Positions 13,473 to 20,915 of a stretch of DNA of 33,374 nt are shown here, piece after piece; position 1 is the stretch's first letter; every line of letters begins with the position of its first letter. The stretch is from the NCBI RefSeq assembly GCF_011045015.1, contig NZ_JAAKZY010000113.1, positions 1 to 33,374 of the forward strand, read 5' to 3'. The notes under the pieces were generated by a model. That model made no database searches. It saw only the letters and a program-made list of their open reading frames with translations, and was not told where the DNA came from. The translations under genes and the position numbers were made by a program. The DNA comes from Streptomyces scabichelini (GTDB lineage: Bacteria > Actinomycetota > Actinomycetes > Streptomycetales > Streptomycetaceae).

Positions 13473-14867
13473 ATGACCACCGCCGACCACCTCCCCGACC
13501 TCTTCGCCCTCTCCGACATCCACGGCCCCGTGCTACGGCCCGGCGACGAGGGGTACGCCGACGAAGTCACCGGCTTCAACCTCGCCGCACGGCACACCCC
13601 CGACCTGGTCGTCGGAGCGACCGGTGCCGACGACGTCGTAACCGCGATGCGGTGGGCGTCCGCCACCGGCACACCCGTCGCCGTCCAGTCCACCGGGCAC
13701 GGCGCGAACTTCCCGATCGACGGCGGCCTGCTGATCAACACCGCGCGCATGACCGACGTACGCGTCGACGCGGGCGAGCGCACCGCGACGATCGCCGCCG
13801 GTGCGAAGTGGCGTCACGTTCTGGCGGCGGGCGCACCGTACGGGCTCGGCGCGCTCACCGGCTCCTCCACGGACGCGGGCGCGGTCGGCTACACGCTGGG
13901 CGGCGGGCTGCCGGTCCTCGGCCGGGCCTACGGCTACGCCGCCGACCTCGTGCGCTCCTTCCAGGTCGTCACGGCCGACGGGACGCTGCGCGAGACGGAC
14001 GCCGAGCAGGAGCCAGAGCTGTTCTGGGCGCTGCGCGGAGGCAAGGGCAACGTCGGCGTGGTGACCTCCATGGTCAGCGAACTGCTGCCGCTGTCCCGCA
14101 TCCTCGGCGGCGGGATCTACTGCCCCGGCGAGCACACCGAGACGCTGCTGCGCGCCTGGGCCGACTGGACCCGGACCGTCCCGAACGAGATGTGCTCGGC
14201 GTTCACGGTGCTGCGCCTGCCACCGCTGCCGGAGATCCCCGAACCGCTCCGCGGCGGCTTCTGGGCCCGTGTCGCGATCGCCTGGACCGGCGACCCGGGC
14301 GAGGGCGAGAGACTGATCGCGCCGATACGCGCGGCTGCGCCCGTGACGGTCGACACGGTGGCCGAGATGGACTACACGTCCGTGGACGAGATCTACTCGG
14401 ACCCCCACGACCCGCTCCCCGCGAGGGAGTCATGCAGTCTGCTGCGCGACCTGACGCCCGACGCCATCAGCACGTTCGTGGAGCAGGCCGGCCCGGCGGC
14501 AGGCGCCGGCTACCCTCTCCTGCTCGTCGAACTGCGCCACATGGGCGGCGAGTTGGCGCGCCCCGCCGCCGTCGAGGACGCGGTCTGCGCCCGGGACGCG
14601 GGGTACGTCCTGGAGGCGGTCGCCGTCGTGCCCGACCCGCAGATCGCCGCCGCCGCCGAAACGGCCACCACCGCGCTGCACGCGGCGATGGCTCCGTACG
14701 GCACAGGGCTGACCATGGTCAACCTCCACGGCGCCCCGGGCGACACCCCCGACCGCGCCCGAGCCTGGACCCCAGAGGTCTACAACCGCCTACGCCACAC
14801 CAAGTCCACCTACGACCCAGCAAACCTGCTCCGCTTCGGCCACACGGTGCCACCGGCAGCGGCTTGA
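13473..14867 (+). CDS. FAD-linked oxidase, berberine-bridge-enzyme-like (PCMH fold)
   Basis: A 464-residue flavoprotein oxidase. The PCMH FAD domain (about 30-210) has PDLVVGATGADDVVTAMRWA, AVQSTGHGAN with the His that usually carries covalent FAD, and GSSTDAGAVGYTLGGGLPVL. The substrate domain follows, and the C-terminal BBE segment is VYNRLRHTKSTYDPANLLRF. The second covalent anchor, a Cys in the GxC motif of bicovalent members, is absent (GALTGSSTDAG), so FAD should be attached only through His. No signal peptide is seen. Substrate unknown; relatives oxidise sugars, alkaloids or secondary metabolites. Start ATG 13473 has GGAGG. The gene sits on the plus strand between hemD and hemB, an insertion into the hem cluster. 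Confidence 0.9.
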   Translation: MTTADHLPDLFALSDIHGPVLRPGDEGYADEVTGFNLAARHTPDLVVGATGADDVVTAMRWASATGTPVAVQSTGHGANFPIDGGLLINTARMTDVRVDAGERTATIAAGAKWRHVLAAGAPYGLGALTGSSTDAGAVGYTLGGGLPVLGRAYGYAADLVRSFQVVTADGTLRETDAEQEPELFWALRGGKGNVGVVTSMVSELLPLSRILGGGIYCPGEHTETLLRAWADWTRTVPNEMCSAFTVLRLPPLPEIPEPLRGGFWARVAIAWTGDPGEGERLIAPIRAAAPVTVDTVAEMDYTSVDEIYSDPHDPLPARESCSLLRDLTPDAISTFVEQAGPAAGAGYPLLLVELRHMGGELARPAAVEDAVCARDAGYVLEAVAVVPDPQIAAAAETATTALHAAMAPYGTGLTMVNLHGAPGDTPDRARAWTPEVYNRLRHTKSTYDPANLLRFGHTVPPAAA

Positions 14868-14948
14868 CCGCGCCCCTAAAGGAGGCCGCAGGCCTTCCTT
14901 TAGGGGCGCGGGGAACTGCGCGACAAGCCACAACGAACCCGCAGCTTC
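14868..14948. repeat. Dispersed Streptomyces intergenic repeat with terminator hairpin
   Basis: The hairpin CCGCGCCCCTAAAGGA / TCCTTTAGGGGCGCGG is followed by GGGGAACTGCGCGACAAGCC and a tail ACAACGAACCCGCAG. From memory, this GGGGCGCGGGGAACTGCGCGAC...AGCCAC...ACCCGCAG module is scattered in intergenic positions of many Streptomyces genomes, often just after genes. Here it lies between the convergent FAD oxidase and hemD genes and should stop transcription from either side. Confidence 0.75.
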
Positions 14949-14979
14949 AAACGCACCCCACCTGCACCCCCAGCGGAAG

Positions 14980-16659
14980 CTACGTCGTACGCCGCCGCCG
15001 CGACCCCGGCCGCCGCTCACTGGGCCGAGTAACCGGCCCCCCGGCCTCCACGGCGGCAGCCCTCCGGCGCGAGCCGAAATCGGCGAGCGCCTCCGCCAGC
15101 TTGTGCACCGACGGCTCCGGAGCCATGACATCGACCCGCAGCCCGTGCTCCTCCGCGGTCTTGGCCGTGGCCGGCCCAATACACGCGATCACGGTCACGT
15201 TGTGCGGCTTGCCCGCGATACCGACCAGGTTCCGCACCGTGCTCGACGACGTGAAGAGCACCGCGTCGAAGCCACCACCCTTGATGGCCTCACGGGTCTC
15301 GGCCGGCGGCGGCGACGCCCGCACGGTCCGGTACGCCGTGACGTCGTCGACCTCCCAGCCCAGCTCGATCAGCCCGGCCACCAGCGTCTCCGTGGCGATG
15401 TCGGCCCGCGGCAGGAACACCCGGTCGATCGGATCGAAGACCGGGTCGTACGGAGGCCAGTCCTCAAGAAGCCCCGCAGCCGACTGCTCCCCCGAAGGCA
15501 CCAGGTCCGGCTTCACACCGAAGGCGACGAGCGCCTTGGCCGTCTGCTCGCCCACGGCAGCCACCTTGATGCCCGCGAACGCGCGCGCATCGAGCCCGTA
15601 CTCCTCGAACTTCTCCCGTACGGCCTTGACCGCGTTCACCGACGTGAAGGCGATCCACTCGTACCGCCCGGTCACGAGCCCCTTGACCGCCCGCTCCATC
15701 TGCTGGGGCGTCCGCGGCGGCTCGACGGCGATCGTCGGCACCTCGTGCGGCACGGCCCCGTAGGACCGCAGTTGGTCGGAGAGCGACGCCGCCTGCTCCT
15801 TCGTACGCGGTACGAGGACCTTCCAGCCGAACAGCGGCTTGGACTCGAACCACGACAGCTGGTCGCGCTGGGCCGCGGCGGAACGCTCACCGACCACGGC
15901 TATCACCGGGCGGCCACCGTCCGGCGAGGGCAGCACCTTCGCCTGCTTCAGCGTCTGCGCGATCGTGCCGAGCGTGGCGGACCAGGTCCGCTGCCGAGTC
16001 GTCGTACCGGCGACGGTCACCGTCATCGGCGTATCGGGCTTGCGGCCGCCGGCGATCAACTCGCTTGCGGCGGCGCCCACCGAGTCGAGGGCCGACGAGA
16101 TGACGACCGTCCCGTCGGACGCGCCGACCTCGGTCCAGCAGCGCCCGGAGGCCGTGGCCGCGTCCACGAACCGCACGTCCGCGCCCTGCGCGTCGCGCAG
16201 CGGAACACCCGCGTAGGCGGGCACCCCGACGGCCGCGGCGATACCGGGCACGACCTCGAAGGGCACGCCCGCGGCGGCGCAGGCCAGCATCTCCGCGGCC
16301 GCGTACGTGTCGAGCCCGGGGTCACCGGTGACGGCACGTACGACCCGCCTGCCGCTGCGTGCGGCCTCCATGACAATATGGGCCGCGTCCCTCGACGCGG
16401 GGGCACCAGCGGTTGTTGACGCGCCGTCAACTACCGTCAGTTGAGGCGTGTCCGGGCCCGATTCCGTGTCCAGCACGGTCACGCCTTGTCTGGCGTGCGT
16501 ACGGACGACGTCGAGCACTTCGGGCTCGGCGACCAGGACATCCGCGTTCGCCAGCGCCTCGACGGCGCGCAGTGTGAGCAGTCCCGGATCTCCGGGTCCG
16601 GCACCGAGGAAGGTGACGTGACCGTGTTCCAGGCCGGCGGGAAGGGTGGTGGGGCTCAA
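14980..16659 (-). CDS. hemD: Fused uroporphyrinogen-III C-methyltransferase-like / uroporphyrinogen-III synthase
   Basis: A 559-residue two-domain protein. Residues 1-240 resemble CobA/SUMT, with FLGAGPGDPGLLTLRAVEAL and VVPGIAAAVGVPAYAGVPL. Residues about 255-530 are HemD, which closes and isomerises hydroxymethylbilane to uroporphyrinogen III (KVLVPRTKEQA, FTSVNAVKAV, AVGEQTAKAL, FLPRADIA, VLFTSSSTVRNL, CIGPATAKTAEEHG). An Arg-rich tail (RRPGSRRRRTT) ends it. The SUMT half lacks the usual GIPLTHR end (GVPLRDAQG) and its GDP loop is changed (TGDPGLD), so methyltransferase activity is doubtful. Start TTG 16659 overlaps the hemC stop (TTGA) and has GGGGGAG about 10 nt before it, giving translational coupling. 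Confidence 0.93.
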   Translation of the reverse strand: MSPTTLPAGLEHGHVTFLGAGPGDPGLLTLRAVEALANADVLVAEPEVLDVVRTHARQGVTVLDTESGPDTPQLTVVDGASTTAGAPASRDAAHIVMEAARSGRRVVRAVTGDPGLDTYAAAEMLACAAAGVPFEVVPGIAAAVGVPAYAGVPLRDAQGADVRFVDAATASGRCWTEVGASDGTVVISSALDSVGAAASELIAGGRKPDTPMTVTVAGTTTRQRTWSATLGTIAQTLKQAKVLPSPDGGRPVIAVVGERSAAAQRDQLSWFESKPLFGWKVLVPRTKEQAASLSDQLRSYGAVPHEVPTIAVEPPRTPQQMERAVKGLVTGRYEWIAFTSVNAVKAVREKFEEYGLDARAFAGIKVAAVGEQTAKALVAFGVKPDLVPSGEQSAAGLLEDWPPYDPVFDPIDRVFLPRADIATETLVAGLIELGWEVDDVTAYRTVRASPPPAETREAIKGGGFDAVLFTSSSTVRNLVGIAGKPHNVTVIACIGPATAKTAEEHGLRVDVMAPEPSVHKLAEALADFGSRRRAAAVEAGGPVTRPSERRPGSRRRRTT

Positions 16660-17636
16660 TGTGCTCGCTCCCCCATCAGACCGGCCGCGCCCTTGGCAAG
16701 CATCTCGGCAGCGAGTTCACGGCCGAGCGCCATTGCTTGGTCGTACGTCTCGGGCACGGGACCGGTGGTGGACATCTGCACCAGCGTCGAGCCGTCGGTC
16801 GTGCCGACGACGCCGCGCAGGCGCATTTCCTTGACAATCTGTCCGCCGGCCAGCAGGTCGGCCAGCGCGCCCACGGGTGCGCTGCAGCCGGCCTCCAGGG
16901 AGGCGAGCAGGGACCGCTCGGCGGTCACGGCGGCCCGGGTGAGCGGGTCGTCGAGCTCGGCGAGCGCTGCGACGAGGTCCGCGTTGTCCGCGGCACACTC
17001 GATCGCGAGGGCCCCCTGGCCGGGGGCGGGCAAAACCGTGTCGACCGACAGGAAGTCGGTCACTTCGTCGATCCGGCCGATGCGGCTCAGTCCGGCGGCG
17101 GCGAGTACGACGGCGTCGAGCTCGCCCTTGTGCACGTATCCGATGCGGGTGTCGACGTTGCCGCGGATGGCGACCGTCTCGATCCGCATCCCGTGGCCAC
17201 GGGCGTACGCGTTCAGCTGCGCCATGCGGCGAGGCGAGCCGGTACCTATGCGCGCGCCGTCCGGCAGGTCGCTGACCTTCAGCCCGTCGCGGGCGACGAG
17301 TGCGTCCCGCGGGTCCTCGCGCACCGGCACCGCGGCCAGCGCGAGGTTCTCGGGCTGTGTGGTCGGCAGGTCCTTGAGGGAGTGCACCGCGAAGTCGACC
17401 TCGCCGCGCAGCACCGCGTCGCGCAGCGCGGTCACGAAGACGCCCGTGCCGCCGATCTGTGCCAGGGCCTCGCGCGAGACGTCGCCGTACGTGGTGATCT
17501 CGACGAGTTCGACGGACCGCCCGGTCACCCGGCTCACGGCGTCCGCCACCTGCCCGGACTGGGCCATGGCGAGCTTGCTGCGCCGCGTCCCCAGCCTCAG
17601 GGGCGGTTTTTCCGGCCCCGTTCGCCGCTCATTCAT
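16656..17636 (-). CDS. hemC: Hydroxymethylbilane synthase (porphobilinogen deaminase)
   Basis: A 326-residue cytoplasmic enzyme that polymerises four porphobilinogens into hydroxymethylbilane. Visible signatures are RLGTRRSKLAMAQSGQVADA at the N-terminus, FVTALRDAVLRGEVDFAVHS followed by LKDLPT, RIGTGSPRRMAQL, RGNVDTR, and the dipyrromethane cofactor cysteine in SLEAGCSAPVGALA. Length is normal for the family. ATG 17636 overlaps the hemA stop as ATGA, and the gene's own stop overlaps the hemD start, so hemA-hemC-hemD are translated as a coupled set within the Rex-controlled operon. Confidence 0.97.
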   Translation of the reverse strand: MNERRTGPEKPPLRLGTRRSKLAMAQSGQVADAVSRVTGRSVELVEITTYGDVSREALAQIGGTGVFVTALRDAVLRGEVDFAVHSLKDLPTTQPENLALAAVPVREDPRDALVARDGLKVSDLPDGARIGTGSPRRMAQLNAYARGHGMRIETVAIRGNVDTRIGYVHKGELDAVVLAAAGLSRIGRIDEVTDFLSVDTVLPAPGQGALAIECAADNADLVAALAELDDPLTRAAVTAERSLLASLEAGCSAPVGALADLLAGGQIVKEMRLRGVVGTTDGSTLVQMSTTGPVPETYDQAMALGRELAAEMLAKGAAGLMGERAH

Positions 17637-19366
17637 GCTCGCCCTCGGTTCTTGGCGTTCTCGTTCTGGATCTCGTTGTCGGCCCGCGAGACGGAGGCGA
17701 CCGTCTCGGGGTCCAGGTCGAAGAGGGTCCGCAGCGCGTCCGCGTACCCGGCGCCGCCGGGCTCGGCCGCGAGCTGCTTGACCCGCACGGTCGGCGCGTG
17801 GAGCAACTTGTCCACCACACGTCGCACGGTCTGGGTGATCTCGCCCCGCTGCTTCTCGTCGAGCCCGGGCAGCCGCCCGTCGAGCCGCGCGATCTCGTTC
17901 GCGACGACATCGGCGGCCATGGTGCGCAGCGCGACGACGGTGGGGGTGATGTGCGCGGCCCGCTGGGCGGCCCCGAAGGCGGCGACCTCGTCGGACACGA
18001 TCCGCCGGACCATGTCGACGTCCGCCGCCATCGGTACGTCCGCGGAGGCCTCGGCCAGCGACTCGATGTCCACGAGCCGCACCCCGAGCAGCCGGTGCAC
18101 GGCCGCGTCGATGTCGCGAGGCATGGCGAGGTCGAGCAGCGAGAGCACGGGCGCGGGCCGCGGGGCCTCGACGACGGGCTCGGGCTTACGGCGCTCGGGC
18201 ACGCGCCCGATGGCGGCCGCGGTGGCGGCGAGCGCGCTGATGACGTCGGCTTCGGCCTCGATCGTACGGGCGTCGTGTTCGGGTGTACGAGCGTCGTGCT
18301 TACGGCGGCGGTCGACCGTCGCGTTGTCCACCCAGGCGGCGTGCTGCTCCAGGGTGGCCGCGTCCATGCCCGCCACGGCGGCCTCCCCCATGACGGAGAA
18401 GCCGGTGGCCCCCTGCACGGCGGACAGGTCCAGCGGGCAGCCCTCGTCGGTGCCGACGCTGGTGGGCGGGAGGTCTTCGCGTACGACTCCGGGGGTGGCC
18501 GCGCGCTCCTCGGCCGGCGCACCCGTACGGCCCTCGACCGCCGCGGCGACCGCCTCGGCCGTCAGGACAAGACCCGTCGCACCGGTGCAGGACACCGCGA
18601 CGTCGGCACGTGTCAGCTCGGCCGACACCGCTTCCATCGGTACCGCGCGGGCCGCCACGCCCGTGTCGTGCCCCTCGATCAGGATCTCGGCGAGGCGTTC
18701 GGCGCGGTCCACCGTGCGGTTCGCGATGACCACTTCGGCCACCCCGGCCCGCGCGAGCGTCGCCGCGGCCAGCGAGGACATGGAGCCCGCGCCGATCACG
18801 AGGGCCCGCTTGCCCTTGGCCCAGCCCTCTACGGCCGCACCGGCCGTCAGCTGCTCAAGGCCGAACGTCACGAGGGACTGCCCGGCCCGGTCGATGCCGG
18901 TCTCGGAGTGGGCGCGCTTGCCGACCCGCAGCGCCTGCTGGAACAGGTCGTTCAGGAGCCGGCCCGCCGTGTGCAGCTCCTGCGAGGTCGCGAGCGCGTC
19001 CTTGATCTGGCCGAGGATCTGGCCCTCGCCGACCACCATCGAGTCGAGGCCGCAGGCCACGGAGAAGAGGTGGTGAACCGCCCGGTCCTCGTAGTGCACG
19101 TACAGGTAGGGCGTGAGCTCTTCGAGGCCGACTCCGCTGTGCTGCGCGAGGAGCGTGGAGAGCTCGGCGACGCCCGCGTGGAACTTGTCCACGTCGGCGT
19201 ACAGCTCGATCCGGTTGCAGGTGGCGAGCAGCGCGGCTTCGGCGGCCGGCTCGGCGGCGATCGTGTCCTGGAGGAGCTTGATCTGCATGTCCGCGGACAG
19301 CGTGGCCCGCTCCAGAACGCTGACCGGAGCGCTGCGGTGGCTCAGCCCGACGACGAGGAGACTCAT
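17633..19366 (-). CDS. hemA: Glutamyl-tRNA reductase
   Basis: A 577-residue enzyme that reduces glutamyl-tRNA to glutamate-1-semialdehyde with NADPH, the committed C5-pathway step. The catalytic Cys50 is in ATCNRIELY. GEGQILGQIKDAL and the NADP-binding ALVIGAGSMSSLAAATLARA follow, then VIANRTVDRAERLA. The dimerisation helices are at the C-terminus. It is about 150 residues longer than the E. coli enzyme, mainly through an insertion of roughly 130 residues at about 265-395, between the NADP domain and LLDLAMPRDID. That insertion includes a small HDARTPEHDART repeat. Long HemA proteins are usual in Streptomyces, and the insert's role is unknown. The gene starts by ATGA overlap with the rex stop. 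Confidence 0.97.
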   Translation of the reverse strand: MSLLVVGLSHRSAPVSVLERATLSADMQIKLLQDTIAAEPAAEAALLATCNRIELYADVDKFHAGVAELSTLLAQHSGVGLEELTPYLYVHYEDRAVHHLFSVACGLDSMVVGEGQILGQIKDALATSQELHTAGRLLNDLFQQALRVGKRAHSETGIDRAGQSLVTFGLEQLTAGAAVEGWAKGKRALVIGAGSMSSLAAATLARAGVAEVVIANRTVDRAERLAEILIEGHDTGVAARAVPMEAVSAELTRADVAVSCTGATGLVLTAEAVAAAVEGRTGAPAEERAATPGVVREDLPPTSVGTDEGCPLDLSAVQGATGFSVMGEAAVAGMDAATLEQHAAWVDNATVDRRRKHDARTPEHDARTIEAEADVISALAATAAAIGRVPERRKPEPVVEAPRPAPVLSLLDLAMPRDIDAAVHRLLGVRLVDIESLAEASADVPMAADVDMVRRIVSDEVAAFGAAQRAAHITPTVVALRTMAADVVANEIARLDGRLPGLDEKQRGEITQTVRRVVDKLLHAPTVRVKQLAAEPGGAGYADALRTLFDLDPETVASVSRADNEIQNENAKNRGRA

Positions 19367-20124
19367 GCCGGCATCACGGCGGGGACATCCCCGTCGGGTC
19401 CTTTCCCGCTCTCCTTCGGCGCCTCGACCACGGCCTCGGCCTCGGACAGGGCCAGGGCCTCCTCGCCGGCCTTGCGCTGCTCGTGGAAGGCGAGGATCTG
19501 CAGCTCGATGGAGAGATCGACCTTGCGTACGTCGACGCCGTCCGGCACGGACAGCACGGTCGGCGCGAAGTTCAGGATGGACGTCACACCCGCGGCGACG
19601 AGCCGGTCGCAGACCTGCTGGGCGGCGCCCGCGGGGGTCGCGATGACACCGATCGACACACCGTTGTCCTTGATGATCTTCTCGAGATCGTCGGTGTGCT
19701 GCACGGGGATCCCGGCGACGGGCTTCCCGGCCATCGCGGGATCGGCGTCTATGAGAGCGGCGACCCGGAAGCCGCGCGAGGCGAACCCGCCGTAGTTGGC
19801 CAGCGCCGCGCCGAGGTTACCGATACCGACGATCACAACCGGCCAGTCCTGGGTGAGGCCCAGCTCGCGGGAGATCTGGTACACGAGGTACTCGACGTCG
19901 TAACCCACACCGCGCGTCCCATAGGACCCCAGGTACGAGAAGTCCTTGCGCAGCTTCGCGGAGTTGACCCCCGCGGCGGCCGCGAGCTCCTCGGAGGAGA
20001 CCGTGGGTACCGAGCGCTCCGACAGTGCGGTCAGGGCACGGAGGTACAGCGGAAGCCTGGCGACGGTGGCCTCGGGAATCCCTCGGCTGCGGGTCGCCGG
20101 TCGGTGAGTTCGGCCAGTTGCCAC
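19363..20124 (-). CDS. rex: Redox-sensing transcriptional repressor Rex
   Basis: A 253-residue repressor sensing the NADH/NAD+ ratio. The winged-helix DNA-binding domain spans about 1-80 (RSRGIPEATVARLPLYLRAL, ELAAAAGVNSAKLRKDFSYL, GSYGTRGVGYDVEYL). A Rossmann NAD(H) domain follows (VVIVGIGNLGAALANYGG, GVIATPAGAAQQVCDRLVAA, ILNFAP) and a domain-swapped C-terminal helix (LSIELQILAFHEQRKAG). GTG 20124 is chosen because AGGAG precedes it and known Rex proteins start with this ATGR...RPATRSRG sequence; the longer open frame is leader DNA. Rex releases DNA when NADH is high. It heads rex-hemACD as in S. coelicolor and probably represses itself through the palindrome upstream. Confidence 0.97.
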   Translation of the reverse strand: MATGRTHRPATRSRGIPEATVARLPLYLRALTALSERSVPTVSSEELAAAAGVNSAKLRKDFSYLGSYGTRGVGYDVEYLVYQISRELGLTQDWPVVIVGIGNLGAALANYGGFASRGFRVAALIDADPAMAGKPVAGIPVQHTDDLEKIIKDNGVSIGVIATPAGAAQQVCDRLVAAGVTSILNFAPTVLSVPDGVDVRKVDLSIELQILAFHEQRKAGEEALALSEAEAVVEAPKESGKGPDGDVPAVMPA

Positions 20125-20198
20125 GGTGCTCCTGCGGGTAGAGCGGGGCTGCAGGCGGTCACACGTACCTAGACCGCCCCGTCGAATGCAGGCTATGT

Positions 20199-20220
20199 CT
20201 TTGTGAATGCATGCACAAAG
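20199..20220. promoter_or_regulatory. Rex operator (ROP)
   Basis: CTTTGTGAATG-CATGCACAAAG is a 22-bp palindrome with one mismatched pair. It fits the Rex site pattern (TTGTGNN...NNCACAA). It is 75-96 bp upstream of the rex start codon, as expected for autoregulation of rex-hemACD. Confidence 0.85.
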
Positions 20221-20244
20221 ATGGTGTCCGATTTGCCCGCCCAA

Positions 20245-20260
20245 CGTGACCGGGGTCACG
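20245..20260. promoter_or_regulatory. CGTGACC-GG-GGTCACG palindrome, possible Crp-type site
   Basis: A perfect inverted repeat with 7-bp arms and a 2-bp centre, 25 bp upstream of the Rex palindrome. It matches the GTG-N6-GNCAC form I recall for Streptomyces Crp; GntR-type regulators use similar GTGA...TCAC sites. Confidence 0.4.
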
Positions 20261-20265
20261 CGCCT

Positions 20266-20296
20266 CCGGCGCACACGTATGGAACCGGCGCACACG
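20266..20296. repeat. 12-bp direct repeat CCGGCGCACACG
   Basis: Two perfect copies, 20266-20277 and 20285-20296, start 19 bp apart upstream of the Rex and Crp-like palindromes. Confidence 0.6.
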
Positions 20297-20442
20297 CGCC
20301 CTCGTTCCTCCATTGTTGGGGGCAAAGCCGCACACTCTCCTCTACGTTCCCCGCCCCCGAGGCCGAACCGCCCTCGATCCTAAGTGACTTTCCGGCGCAC
20401 TAGCAGTGCCCGGTCCAGCCACGGTTCGGTCACGCGGGTCCG

Positions 20443-20733
20443 TCACTTCGCGAGGGCCTTTCGCAGCCGGCCCTCGTCCACGCGCCAGAACGTGTGCTGT
20501 GCGCCGTCCACGAGCACCACGGGGATCTGCTCCCAGTAGGCGCGATGCAGTTCCTCGTCCTGCGTGATGTCCTTCTTCTCCCAGGACACGCCGAGCTCCC
20601 CGCAGACCTTCTCCACAACGACCTGCGCGTCGTCGCACAGATGACAGTCGGGCTTCCCGATCAGCGTGACCAGCCGCTCGCGCGGCACCTTCTTCTCCGT
20701 ACGGCGGTCTGTGCGCCGAAAGATGGGACTCAT
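20443..20733 (-). CDS. Glutaredoxin-like (DUF836-type) thiol-redox protein
   Basis: A 96-residue thioredoxin-fold protein. VTLIGKPDCHLCDDAQVVVE carries the CxxC redox pair near the N-terminus, and EQIPVVLVDGAQHTFWRVDE gives the cis-Pro and substrate-binding part. It probably handles thiol-disulfide exchange with mycothiol or thioredoxin partners. The frame is open further upstream, but ATG 20733 has GGTGAG about 10 nt before it; ATG 20742 is an alternative. It lies upstream of rex on the same strand but is separated by about 320 bp, so it is probably a separate transcript. It is divergent from the HAD-IB gene; a CTGTGAC direct repeat (20777, 20794) lies between them. Confidence 0.88.
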   Translation of the reverse strand: MSPIFRRTDRRTEKKVPRERLVTLIGKPDCHLCDDAQVVVEKVCGELGVSWEKKDITQDEELHRAYWEQIPVVLVDGAQHTFWRVDEGRLRKALAK

Positions 20734-20903
20734 ACCGGCCATTCTCACCCCGTGGTCACACCCCGTCGCGGGCGAGCTGTGACACATACGGCTCTGTGAC
20801 GTGGGCGCGACCGGTCACGAACGGCCCGCGGCCGTAACGGCACGGTCGCGGAGAGTTCACATCATTCAAACCTGCGGACTCCGGAAGTGCCGAACAGACT
20901 GGC

Positions 20904-20909
20904 TATGCT
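20904..20909 (+). promoter_or_regulatory. Candidate -10 element for leaderless HAD-IB gene
   Basis: TATGCT lies 6 nt before ATG 20916, with no ribosome binding site between. Confidence 0.5.
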
Positions 20910-20915
20910 CACGCC

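Larger units (their letters stand above)
20125..20442. other. rex leader and promoter region without a gene
   Basis: About 320 bp between the rex start and the glutaredoxin-like gene end. It holds the Rex palindrome (20199-20220), a second perfect palindrome (20245-20260) and a 12-bp direct repeat (20266-20277, 20285-20296). I see no credible coding frame; frames open here lack coding character. Confidence 0.6.

Noticed and set aside
13652..15763. 703-codon plus-strand frame over the FAD oxidase and hemD
   Set aside because: Arg-rich, shifted relative to the real oxidase frame, and runs through the dispersed repeat and antisense to hemD.
16659..19795. Very long plus-strand frames (665-805 codons) opposite hemC, hemA and rex
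   Set aside because: The opposite strand encodes well-supported haem genes and rex; these frames are antisense shadows with biased composition.
20125..20325. Upstream extension of rex
   Set aside because: Contains the Rex operator, and orthologues start at the GTG at 20124, which has AGGAG before it.
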